From contig CAYQKV010000013.1 in assembly GCA_964418255.1 (NCBI GenBank), positions 1 through 34,062 on the forward strand: a stretch of 34,062 nucleotides of DNA, read 5' to 3'. The notes under the pieces are model-generated. The model ran no database searches, had not been told where the DNA came from, and saw only the letters and a list, made by a program, of their open reading frames with translations. The position numbers were made by a program, and so were the translations under genes. Positions 1-7,668 of the stretch are shown one piece after another (position 1 is the first letter of the stretch; the number at the start of each line of letters is the position of its first letter). This DNA comes from CAG-1782 sp964418255 (lineage in GTDB: Bacteria > Bacillota > Clostridia > Christensenellales > DTU072).

Positions 1-28
1 GCTCAAATATTGCGGATATTAAAACTGT

Positions 29-337
29 CTATGTGTCTATTGAAATAACTGTATATACCGAAGTCTCGGGTCCGAGCAGAGCGATTTCCGCGTTTCCGCT
101 TATGAGAGCGGTCATACTTTTATCCGAACCTCCGCCGTTAGTCAGGTCGATTTTTATACCGTTTTCTTCGAAATAACCTTCGTTTATCGCTACGTAAAAC
201 GGCGCGTAAAAGACCGAGTGCGTCACTTCGTTCACGCGGACAACTCCCGCTTCCGTTTTATTGCCGCACGCAACGAAACAGAAACAGCCGAGTACGGCTA
301 TCGCCGCCGCGAGAATGAGCGTAAGAATTTTTTTCAT
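29..337 (-). CDS. Truncated NitT/TauT-type ABC transporter substrate-binding lipoprotein
   Basis: This 102-residue product is the N-terminal third of a periplasmic-binding-type lipoprotein that would deliver a small substrate (nitrate, taurine, aliphatic sulfonate or pyrimidine-like) to an ABC importer. It has a Lys-rich start, a hydrophobic segment and a lipobox FVAC with the lipidated Cys at 24. The family-typical stretch HSVFYAPFYVAINEGYFEENG (about residues 40-60) follows, then GGGSDKSMTALISGNAEIALLGPE, the usual first half of the ligand-binding fold. The family normally runs about 320-340 residues. Here homology ends after GPETSVY, and a TAG follows seven residues later. The start is firm because AAAGGAGG lies at about 343-351 on the opposite strand, with good spacing. 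Neither other frame across the break continues the family, so this looks like a disrupted gene or a sequence junction, although only 28 bases remain to judge. Substrate unknown. Confidence 0.75.
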   Translation of the reverse strand: MKKILTLILAAAIAVLGCFCFVACGNKTEAGVVRVNEVTHSVFYAPFYVAINEGYFEENGIKIDLTNGGGSDKSMTALISGNAEIALLGPETSVYTVISIDT

Positions 338-523
338 TATTAACCTCCTTTTTTCGCTTTTCCTTTCGGAAAGCCTATATTACATTCTTATGTCTTTGCG
401 CGAGGCGGGTGATACTTTTTGCCGCGCGAAAAAACGGCGCAAAGAAAGAGGAGGCAATAATAAACTTTTTACGGAAAAGTCAGTAAAAGCCTAATCTTAT
501 CCGCTGTTTTACGGCTAAATACT

Positions 524-719
524 CAAAAAGTAAAAATCGCATTTTTTACTTTTTGCCCGTACGGGGTTCGAGCAAGGGGCGTGAACCCCTTGCGAACTAA
601 GTTTATAAGCAAAATGTGTCATTTTGCTTCCTTGGTAGTCCGACTTACACGGAACTAAATTTTATCCGCACAAAGGTTTTAACCGACTGCGGTAAAATTC
701 CGTGTAACGTTTGGTCGGA
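524..719. repeat. Compound palindromic element (cluster of hairpins)
   Basis: Directly visible inverted repeats run in series. A 13-bp perfect stem pairs 524-536 with 543-555 (CAAAAAGTAAAAA). A 10-bp palindrome CCCGTACGGG lies at 556-565. GGGGTTC (563-569) can pair with GAACCCC (583-589), in competition with GCAAGGGG (572-579) pairing CCCCTTGC (586-593). GCAAAATG (609-616) pairs with CATTTTGC (620-627). A long imperfect inverted repeat pairs about 639-670 with 688-719, with bulges and an inner GGTTTTAACC. Such series are typical of REP/MITE-like dispersed elements or structured RNAs. Which applies cannot be decided from one copy. Confidence 0.7.
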
Positions 720-811
720 TAATCTAAACGCGATATATCCACATCGTAAATTTCAGAAAAGGTTAAATTTTTTATTATTAAATAATAACGGGAGAAAATT
801 GCGACTCAGAG

Positions 812-840
812 TTGAAAACAGAGACTATGTGTGCTATAAT
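812..840 (+). promoter_or_regulatory. Vegetative sigma promoter of the surface-protein/comM block
   Basis: TTGAAA (812-817), a 17-base spacer and TATAAT (835-840) give a near-consensus promoter. TG at 832-833 adds an extended -10. The predicted transcription start near 847 leaves a leader of about 24 bases before the ATG at 871, which supports that start codon over the upstream GTG at 616. Confidence 0.85.
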
Positions 841-870
841 AATTTCCGACTGCAAACGAAGTCACTATAT

Positions 871-2949
871 ATGGTTAATAAATTTAATAAAATAATTATA
901 TTTGTTGCTTTCATTCTCACGGCGAGCTTTGCGGCGTGCGCGGCGTTTTTTTTAACTTCGAAAGACGCCGATTTCCGCGCTTTTGCCGATGCGCCCGTAT
1001 ATACCGAGAGGGTTAAGGGAACTTACCTTGTCGGGGCGGACGGAATTACTCCGACGGTCGAAGAAAAGGACTATATAAAAGGCGGGTACGCGTCGAACGT
1101 AACCGTTACTTTCGCCGTTTCCACAAGATTTTACCTCTTGTCGTATACCCTTGACGGAACTTATTTCGTCGACAGAATAACGGAAACGCCGTCGGACGGC
1201 AAAGTTACGTTCGTCGCGGATAAAACGGGCAGATACGTCCTTACCTGCGCGGCATACGAAGAGCAGACCGCGGAAAATCCGATAGGAAGTGCGACCGAAG
1301 AGTTTCTTAACGACTCAGACGCGCCGCTTGTCAGTCCGAACGCGGTTTCGGGAAACGGAGAATGGAAACGAACGGGGCAGGACTGCGTCTTCACGGTGGA
1401 CTGGGGCGCGTTTGCGGACGAAAGAAGCGGACTCGGAATACTTTTGTACCGTTTCGGCTACGATGACGGAACGTATTCTTCGATTTACGAAGTCAACCTG
1501 CTTACGGCGGGAAAAACCGAACTAAGCGTAAACAAAAAGTGTACTTTGTTCGTCGCGTGTTCTGATAAAGCGGGAAACAGAACGTCCGCAATTTATCCGC
1601 TCGATTGTTTCGACGACTACGCGCCGCCTATGCCGACGTATGAAATTACTCCCGCGCTCGGGGCGGGCAAATACGCGCAAAGTTATGAAATAAAGGTGGA
1701 ATTTCTGCCCGATAACGGCGGGAGCGGTCTGAAAAAAGAGCAGTCTTATTCGATTAACGGAACGACGTATCGGTTCGAAGCCGAACCGCCCGTGCCCGAA
1801 ACCATTATCCTCGACAAGGCTATGGATTATACGATAAGACTTTACGCAACCGACAACGCGGGCAACGTGTCTCAGACGGCGGAAATTACCGTTCCGTATT
1901 CTGCGTTCGATATTTCTTTGCCCGAAGTGAAGGAAGTTACAAGACAGATTGATTTGTCGGGAGAAAACGGGTTCTGCCGGGTTATCGTAAACGCAAACGA
2001 CAGAAACGAAAGCGGAATAGCGAGCATAACGAGCGAGGACGGGAAAATTGTGTTTTCCCCTGTACAGGGGACTACGGATTTATATTCCGCCGTTTTCGAT
2101 TGCTACGGCTTCGGACAGGAGCTTATTCTGATTATTACGGACAACGCGGGCAACAGAACGCGTTACGTCGTCGCATTTCCGTATTTCTACGACGCGGAAA
2201 TAAACGAAGCGGTGAGAAAATGCGTGGAAAAATTGCGCGGAACCGATTTAACCGAATACACCGCCGCGGCGGTTAAAAGCATAAACGACGGAATAACCAA
2301 AGTAAACTTGCTGTTGTCTCTCGATAACTCCGCGAAAACCGAAATTATAAACGCGGTAAACGAGCTTGCCGCTATTCCCGACGTAATCGTTACCACGGTT
2401 TACGAAATAGAATCCGCGCCCGAGTACGCGTCGGCGAATATTACGTTTGAGCTTAACGAGAGCGATTTCGGCGCGTATCCGAAAGGTTCGGTAGTTACGG
2501 TGACGCTTTCGAAATATACGGGCGAGGAGAAAGATTACGCGTCGGTTGCGGGCTTTACGAGAGCCTTTTACGACTATTTTTCCATTTCGGTGAAAATCAA
2601 CGGAGAGAATTTAGCTTCTCCGCTTAGCGAAGGGATATACGTCGGAATGAGTAAACCCGCGGCGTATTACGACAGAGACGTTGCGATTATCGACGCGGCA
2701 ACGGGAAAAGTCGTGGAAACGGAAGTTAAAAACAACCGCATTTTTTTCACTGTCAAAAAAGATGGAAACTACGTTCTCGCGGTAAGCGGCGGTAAAGCGG
2801 TTACTTCGGGAACGGGCGACAAGAAAACGATTTCCGTTTTCGGCAAAACTATGGACTTTTCCGTATTCCTTTGGATAGTGTGCGGAACGGGAGCGGTAGC
2901 CGTAATTGCAGTCGCGCTGCTGTTGATTTTGAAAAGGATAAGAGGATAA
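871..2949 (+). CDS. Membrane-anchored surface protein with Ig-like (TDNAGN-type) domains
   Basis: The product is about 692 residues. It has an N-terminal hydrophobic export segment (about residues 8-30). A long extracellular region follows, with several beta-sandwich-like modules ending in DKAGNR, TDNAGNVS and TDNAGNRT, the usual hallmark of bacterial Ig-like repeats. A helical stretch (about 444-504) resembles FIVAR-type spacers. The C-terminus has one membrane segment (about 663-687) ending in KRIRG. It is therefore predicted to be a type I membrane protein displayed outside the cell. The FAAC in the signal region is a poor lipobox. The start at 871 is chosen because it directly precedes the signal segment and lies just downstream of a strong promoter. 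No clear Shine-Dalgarno sequence is seen in the short leader. The next gene, comM, begins 4 bases after the stop, so the two should be cotranscribed. No specific ligand or function can be assigned. Confidence 0.75.
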   Translation: MVNKFNKIIIFVAFILTASFAACAAFFLTSKDADFRAFADAPVYTERVKGTYLVGADGITPTVEEKDYIKGGYASNVTVTFAVSTRFYLLSYTLDGTYFVDRITETPSDGKVTFVADKTGRYVLTCAAYEEQTAENPIGSATEEFLNDSDAPLVSPNAVSGNGEWKRTGQDCVFTVDWGAFADERSGLGILLYRFGYDDGTYSSIYEVNLLTAGKTELSVNKKCTLFVACSDKAGNRTSAIYPLDCFDDYAPPMPTYEITPALGAGKYAQSYEIKVEFLPDNGGSGLKKEQSYSINGTTYRFEAEPPVPETIILDKAMDYTIRLYATDNAGNVSQTAEITVPYSAFDISLPEVKEVTRQIDLSGENGFCRVIVNANDRNESGIASITSEDGKIVFSPVQGTTDLYSAVFDCYGFGQELILIITDNAGNRTRYVVAFPYFYDAEINEAVRKCVEKLRGTDLTEYTAAAVKSINDGITKVNLLLSLDNSAKTEIINAVNELAAIPDVIVTTVYEIESAPEYASANITFELNESDFGAYPKGSVVTVTLSKYTGEEKDYASVAGFTRAFYDYFSISVKINGENLASPLSEGIYVGMSKPAAYYDRDVAIIDAATGKVVETEVKNNRIFFTVKKDGNYVLAVSGGKAVTSGTGDKKTISVFGKTMDFSVFLWIVCGTGAVAVIAVALLLILKRIRG

Positions 2950-2953
2950 AAAA

Positions 2954-4486
2954 ATGTTTACGACGGTAAAAAGCTACGCGCTCGACGGAATAGACGGTTA
3001 CGCGGTAGAAGTGGAAGTTTTCGCGCAGAACGGTTTGCCGTCGCTTGATATAGTGGGACTTGCTACCAGCGCGGTAAAGGAATCGAAAGAAAGAGTACGC
3101 TCTGCGATAACCAACAGCGGTTTCGACTTCGGTGCGCATAAAACGGTTATAAACCTCGCGCCTGCGGACGTGAGAAAAGAAGGTTCGGGACTCGACCTCG
3201 CGATAGCAATAGGCTATCTCGCGGCGATAGGGCAGATACCTTATACAAACTGCGGGGAGTACGTCTATCTCGGTGAACTTTCCCTTGACGGAACGGTGAG
3301 GAGAATAAACGGCGTAATGCCGCTACTTCTAAGCGCGGTGCAGGCGGGATATAAAAAATTCGTTGTGCCGAAAGATAACGCGAAAGAGGCGTCGTACGTC
3401 CGCGGAGCGGAAGTTTACGCGGTGGAAAGCCTTTCGGAAGCGGTAGGGCTTGTCATCGGATTGAAACACGAACCGTTGAAAACGTGCGAGTACGACGACG
3501 GAGAGCGCGTCGCGCCCGAAGTGGATATTGCGGAAATAAAAGGACAGCTCATCGCAAAACGCGGGCTGGAAATCGCGGTGGCGGGAGCGCACAACTTGCT
3601 TATGTGCGGTTCGCCCGGCACGGGAAAAACTATGCTTGCGAAGTGCGTGACGGGAATAATGCCGAAAATGACTTTCGAAGAAGGCGTGGAAGTTACGAAA
3701 ATACACTCTGTGAGCGGATTGATTATGCCCGACGACGGAATGGTAAAAAGGCGCCCGTTCCGTTCCCCGCATCACACGGCGAGCATATACAGCCTTACGG
3801 GCGGCGGAAGCAAAGCTACGCCGGGGGAAGTGAGCCTTGCGCACAACGGAGTACTTTTCCTCGACGAAATGCCCGAATATAACAGAAAAACGCTGGAAGC
3901 GTTGAGGCAGCCTCTCGAAGACGGCAAAATATCCATAGCGCGAGTGAACAGAAACGTGGTATATCCCGCGAGATTTATGCTTATTGCGAGTATGAATCCG
4001 TGTCCGTGCGGATATTACGGGAGCGGGGTAAAGGAATGTACCTGTACGCAAAGGGAAATACTGAATTACGTTTCGAAGATTTCGGGACCTCTGCTTGACA
4101 GAATAGACTTATACGTTGCGGTGGATAATATCGAATATAACGAGTTCCGTTCGAAAGCGGAAGCGGAAAACAGCGAAACTGTGCGCGCGAGGGTGGAAAA
4201 AGCGAGAGAAATACAGCTTAAACGGTTCGCGGAATACGGAATTTATACGAATTCGCAGATGAGCAACACGTTGCTCGACAGGTTCTGTAAAATAGACGAT
4301 GACAGCGAAGACCTTTTGAAAACGGTGTTCGAAAGCAGAAATCTCAGTCCGAGAGCCACGACGAGAATTCTGAAAACAGCGAGAACGATTGCCGACCTTG
4401 CAGGAAGAGACGATATAGCGTTCGAGGACGTGGCGGAAGCCGTGCAGTACAAAACGCTCGATAAAAAGGAAATGATATTCGGATGA
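2954..4486 (+). CDS. comM: YifB/ComM-family Mg-chelatase-like AAA+ ATPase
   Basis: The 510-residue length matches the family. The N-terminal Lon-substrate-like domain is intact (VEVEVFAQNGLPSLDIVGLA, with KESKERVRSAI after it). The AAA+ core has Walker A GSPGTGKT at 219-226 and Walker B VLFLDE at 300-305. The Cys-rich NPCPCGYYG segment and a C-terminal Mg-chelatase helical domain follow. In Haemophilus and Vibrio, ComM is a ring helicase that promotes branch migration during integration of transforming DNA. YifB homologues in Bacillota are assumed to act similarly. It has a good RBS (AGAGGA) and sits 4 bases after the Ig-like gene. Its stop overlaps the dprA start in ATGA, so translation is probably coupled. 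Confidence 0.95.
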   Translation: MFTTVKSYALDGIDGYAVEVEVFAQNGLPSLDIVGLATSAVKESKERVRSAITNSGFDFGAHKTVINLAPADVRKEGSGLDLAIAIGYLAAIGQIPYTNCGEYVYLGELSLDGTVRRINGVMPLLLSAVQAGYKKFVVPKDNAKEASYVRGAEVYAVESLSEAVGLVIGLKHEPLKTCEYDDGERVAPEVDIAEIKGQLIAKRGLEIAVAGAHNLLMCGSPGTGKTMLAKCVTGIMPKMTFEEGVEVTKIHSVSGLIMPDDGMVKRRPFRSPHHTASIYSLTGGGSKATPGEVSLAHNGVLFLDEMPEYNRKTLEALRQPLEDGKISIARVNRNVVYPARFMLIASMNPCPCGYYGSGVKECTCTQREILNYVSKISGPLLDRIDLYVAVDNIEYNEFRSKAEAENSETVRARVEKAREIQLKRFAEYGIYTNSQMSNTLLDRFCKIDDDSEDLLKTVFESRNLSPRATTRILKTARTIADLAGRDDIAFEDVAEAVQYKTLDKKEMIFG

Positions 4487-5568
4487 AACTCAGTGAAAAA
4501 CAAAAGGCGGTTCTAATCGTCGCGTCGGCGTACGGAATAGGAACGGTAAAAGGCAGAAAACTGCTCGGTTCGACAGACCTCGAAGGAATTGCGGAAAACC
4601 TTCCGAAATACAGGGGAATAATAACTTCCATACTCGGAGAAAAGGATTACGGAGAGATATGCGTGAGCGCGGCGGAGTTTGACTTTCGCGAGCTGGAAAC
4701 GAAACTCGAGAAAGCGAACGCGACAATAGTTACGATGCTCGACGAAGAATATCCGAAAACGCTTGCGTGCTACGACGACGCGCCTCTTTGTCTGTACTGT
4801 AAGGGCGACGTAAGGTTGTTAAACGCGCCTTGTTTTGCTGTAGTTGGGACGAGATTTCCCACAAAATACGGAATAAGGGTTACCGAAGAGTTTACTACGA
4901 GACTGAGCGAAAGATTTTGTATAGTCAGCGGAATGGCGCGCGGAGTGGATTCCTGCGCTCATAGAGCCGCGCTCAACGCGAGAGGTAAGACGATAGCCGT
5001 GCTCGGTTGCGGAGTGGACGTTGTTTATCCGCCCGAAAACAGAGCGTTATACGAAGAAATTGCGGAAAAGGGACTTGTAATAAGCGAATACCCGCTCGGG
5101 GAAAACGCGGTAGCGCATAACTTTCCCGCAAGAAACCGTATAATAAGCGGACTCGGCAGGGCGGTGCTCATAACCGAGGCGGGAGAGAAAAGCGGTACGA
5201 TGCTCACGTTAAATTATGCTTTGAACCAGGGAAAAGACGTGTTTTGCGTACCCGGAAGCATTTACAATAAAGCGAGCGCGGGATGTAATAAGGCAATAAA
5301 AGAGTGTCAGACGAGGCTTGTCATAGACGTAAACGACATATACGGCGAACTCGGGATGACGAAAACCGACGTGTCCAAACCGAGCGACATACAGCTCGAC
5401 GTAAACGAGGACAGTATAATAAACGCGTTGAACCGCAACGGAGAAATGCATTTCGAAGAAATTCTCGGAGTGGTGGATTTAACCGTGCCTCAACTTAACG
5501 CACTGCTTATAAAGATGACGGCAGTGGGATTGATAACGAAAACCAAACACAATTATTGGAGTGTATAG
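4483..5568 (+). CDS. dprA: DNA-processing protein DprA
   Basis: The 361-residue protein has the Rossmann-like DprA core. A GTR motif (VVGTRFPTKYG) lies near residue 120. SGMARGVDSCAHRAAL follows, then GCGVDVVYPPEN, the NFPARNRIISGL signature and the TEAGEKSGTM segment. An N-terminal helix-hairpin-like region and a C-terminal winged-helix region (about 310-361, ending in KHNYWSV) complete the usual architecture. DprA binds incoming single-stranded DNA and loads RecA during transformation. The ATG overlaps the comM stop by 4 bases, and topA starts 4 bases after its stop. In the classical DprA motif the residue after G is Ser; here it is Thr, which is a conservative change. Confidence 0.96.
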   Translation: MKLSEKQKAVLIVASAYGIGTVKGRKLLGSTDLEGIAENLPKYRGIITSILGEKDYGEICVSAAEFDFRELETKLEKANATIVTMLDEEYPKTLACYDDAPLCLYCKGDVRLLNAPCFAVVGTRFPTKYGIRVTEEFTTRLSERFCIVSGMARGVDSCAHRAALNARGKTIAVLGCGVDVVYPPENRALYEEIAEKGLVISEYPLGENAVAHNFPARNRIISGLGRAVLITEAGEKSGTMLTLNYALNQGKDVFCVPGSIYNKASAGCNKAIKECQTRLVIDVNDIYGELGMTKTDVSKPSDIQLDVNEDSIINALNRNGEMHFEEILGVVDLTVPQLNALLIKMTAVGLITKTKHNYWSV

Positions 5569-5571
5569 TAA

Positions 5572-7668
5572 ATGAAATTAGTAATCGTAGAATCGCCTAC
5601 CAAGGCAAAGACAATTCAGAAGTATCTCGGTAAAGATTACAGGGTAATGGCAAGCGGCGGACACGTCTGCGACCTGCCCGAAAAGAGTCTCGGAATAGAC
5701 GTAGACAATGATTTTAAGCCGAGTTATGTTATGGTAAAGGAGAAAAAAGACACCGTAAAACGGCTTAAAGCGGCGGTAAAAGAAAGCGAACAGACCTTTC
5801 TCGCAACCGACCCGGACCGCGAAGGGGAAGCAATCAGCTGGCATTTAAGCAACGTCCTCGACCTTGGAGAGAACGCGCAGAGAATAGAATTCAACGAAAT
5901 AAGCAACCGCGCGGTAAACGCCGCGATACAGCACCCGAGGTCGATAAATATGCACCTCGTGGACGCACAGCAGGCAAGGCGCGTGCTCGACAGACTCGTG
6001 GGTTATAAAATAAGCCCCATACTTAACCAGAAAATCAAACAGGGACTGTCGGGAGGGCGCGTGCAGAGCGCCGCTCTCAAAATGATAGTGGACAGAGAAC
6101 GCGAAATCCGCGCGTTCGTACCCGAAGAATACTGGAATATCTTCGCTATGCTCACGAAAGAAGGAAAAGCGTCTGCGTTCAAAGCGTCGCTTAACGATAA
6201 AAACGGTAAGAAATTCAAAATAGAAAACGCGGAAAAAGCGGAAGAAACGGAAAAAGAACTGAAAACAGGCGTTTATTCTGTGGAAGCGGTTAAACGCGGG
6301 GAAAGCAAATCCCATCCCGGCGCGCCGTTTACCACCAGCACGTTGCAGCAGGACGGCTCTACGAGATTGCAGATTACCGCGCCCGAAGTAATGCGTCTCG
6401 CACAGCAGTTGTACGAAGGCGTTAACGTCGAAGGAATGGGACTTACCGCGCTCGTTACTTATATCCGTACCGACAGCGTAAGGGTAAGCGAGGAAGCGCA
6501 GAAAGAAGCGAAAAGTTTCATAGAAAAGAACTTCGGAAAGGAATACGCGCCGGCGAAATTCAATTACTATACGACCAAAAGCGCGAACGTGCAGGACGCG
6601 CACGAAGCGATAAGACCGATTTCTCTCGCGGTTACTCCCGAAAGTATAAAGGATAAGGTAGCGAGAAACCTTTACAGACTGTATAAACTGATTTACGACA
6701 GATTTCTCGCAAGTCAGATGGCGGAAGCGGTATATAACACGCTCAACGTAAAAATTAAAGCGGAGTGCGCAACCAACAAGTACGGTTTCAAAATCACCGG
6801 AAAAACCGTGATATTCAAGGGATATACCATAGCGTACGAACACGACAAAGAAGAGGAAGAGGAAAACGGAGCGCAAAAACTTCCAGATTTTACCGAAGGA
6901 GAGAAACTCGAACTCAAAGAGATAAAGAAAGAACAGAAATTTACCAAACCGCCTACGAGGTTCTCCGACGCTACGCTTATCAAGGCTATGGAAGAAAACG
7001 GAATAGGAAGACCGGCGACTTACGCCAACGTGTTGAGCGTGCTCGCGCACAGAGAATATACCGAAAAGGAAGGAAAACTGTTGAAACCCACTCAACTCGG
7101 GGAAACGGTAACGCAGTTTATGGAAAAGAATTTCTCGGATATAGTAGACGTACAGTTTACCGCGTCTATGGAAAACAAACTCGACGACGTAGTAAGCGGA
7201 AATAAATGGCAGGACGTAATAGCGGCGTTCTATCCTCATTTCAACGAATGTATAACCAAAGCGTACTTCGGGGAAAAACGCGTGAAAATCGAAGAGGAAG
7301 TGACAGACGTTATCTGCGATAAATGCGGAGCGAATATGGTGGTAAGAAACGGCAAGTTCGGAAAATTCCTCGCTTGTCCCAATTATCCGAAATGTAAAAA
7401 TATAAAGAGCATCATAGAACCGGTGGCGGTTTGCCCTCGTTGTCACGGGGACGTCGTTAAAAAACATACGAAAACGGGAAAAGTTTTCTACGGTTGCGCC
7501 AACTATCCCGAATGCGACTTTATGAGCTGGGAACTTCCCGCGCCCGACTTCTGTCCCGTTTGCAGAAACGTGATGAGAATAGTGGTTAAGGACAATAAAA
7601 AACAGTACGTATGCGTAAACAAAAATTGCGGACACGTCGAGTATCCGAAAGAAGAAGATGACAAATAA
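5572..7668 (+). CDS. topA: DNA topoisomerase I
   Basis: This is a 698-residue type IA topoisomerase that relaxes negative supercoils. The TOPRIM domain starts at LVIVESPTKAKTI (catalytic Glu7) and includes the metal-binding TDPDREGEAISWHL. The active-site Tyr is at 297 in TYIRTDSVRVS. Three C-terminal four-Cys zinc fingers are visible (CDKCG...CPNYPKC, CPRCHG...CANYPEC, CPVCRN...CVNKNC), as in most Bacillota enzymes. GGAG lies about 11 bases before the ATG. The last 11 bases overlap the trmFO start in another frame, which indicates translational coupling. It is complete, and no key residue is missing. Confidence 0.98.
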   Translation: MKLVIVESPTKAKTIQKYLGKDYRVMASGGHVCDLPEKSLGIDVDNDFKPSYVMVKEKKDTVKRLKAAVKESEQTFLATDPDREGEAISWHLSNVLDLGENAQRIEFNEISNRAVNAAIQHPRSINMHLVDAQQARRVLDRLVGYKISPILNQKIKQGLSGGRVQSAALKMIVDREREIRAFVPEEYWNIFAMLTKEGKASAFKASLNDKNGKKFKIENAEKAEETEKELKTGVYSVEAVKRGESKSHPGAPFTTSTLQQDGSTRLQITAPEVMRLAQQLYEGVNVEGMGLTALVTYIRTDSVRVSEEAQKEAKSFIEKNFGKEYAPAKFNYYTTKSANVQDAHEAIRPISLAVTPESIKDKVARNLYRLYKLIYDRFLASQMAEAVYNTLNVKIKAECATNKYGFKITGKTVIFKGYTIAYEHDKEEEEENGAQKLPDFTEGEKLELKEIKKEQKFTKPPTRFSDATLIKAMEENGIGRPATYANVLSVLAHREYTEKEGKLLKPTQLGETVTQFMEKNFSDIVDVQFTASMENKLDDVVSGNKWQDVIAAFYPHFNECITKAYFGEKRVKIEEEVTDVICDKCGANMVVRNGKFGKFLACPNYPKCKNIKSIIEPVAVCPRCHGDVVKKHTKTGKVFYGCANYPECDFMSWELPAPDFCPVCRNVMRIVVKDNKKQYVCVNKNCGHVEYPKEEDDK

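Larger units (their letters stand above)
338..870. other. Divergent intergenic region between the transporter fragment and the surface-protein operon
   Basis: No convincing coding sequence is seen in this 533-base stretch. The left part holds the ribosome binding site of the minus-strand lipoprotein gene and no confident promoter for it. The middle holds a cluster of inverted repeats (524-719). The right part holds a strong plus-strand promoter (812-840). A GTG-initiated in-frame extension of the downstream gene from 616 crosses the palindromes and the promoter, so it is not credible as protein. Confidence 0.7.

Noticed and set aside
338..520. Riboswitch (for example TPP) ahead of the binding-protein gene
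   Set aside because: No conserved core of a thiamine or other known riboswitch was recognised on the minus strand.
616..870. GTG-initiated extension of the Ig-like surface protein
   Set aside because: The extension runs through hairpins and the -35/-10 promoter and places a signal peptide in mid-chain. ATG 871 fits better.
3329..4051. 240-codon minus-strand frame opposite comM
   Set aside because: It overlaps the ATPase core of a conserved gene and its composition is that of a shadow frame.
5845..7635. 596-codon open frame opposite topA on the minus strand
   Set aside because: It is antisense to a fully conserved gene, is rich in Arg, Phe and Tyr as expected of a complement frame, and matches no family.
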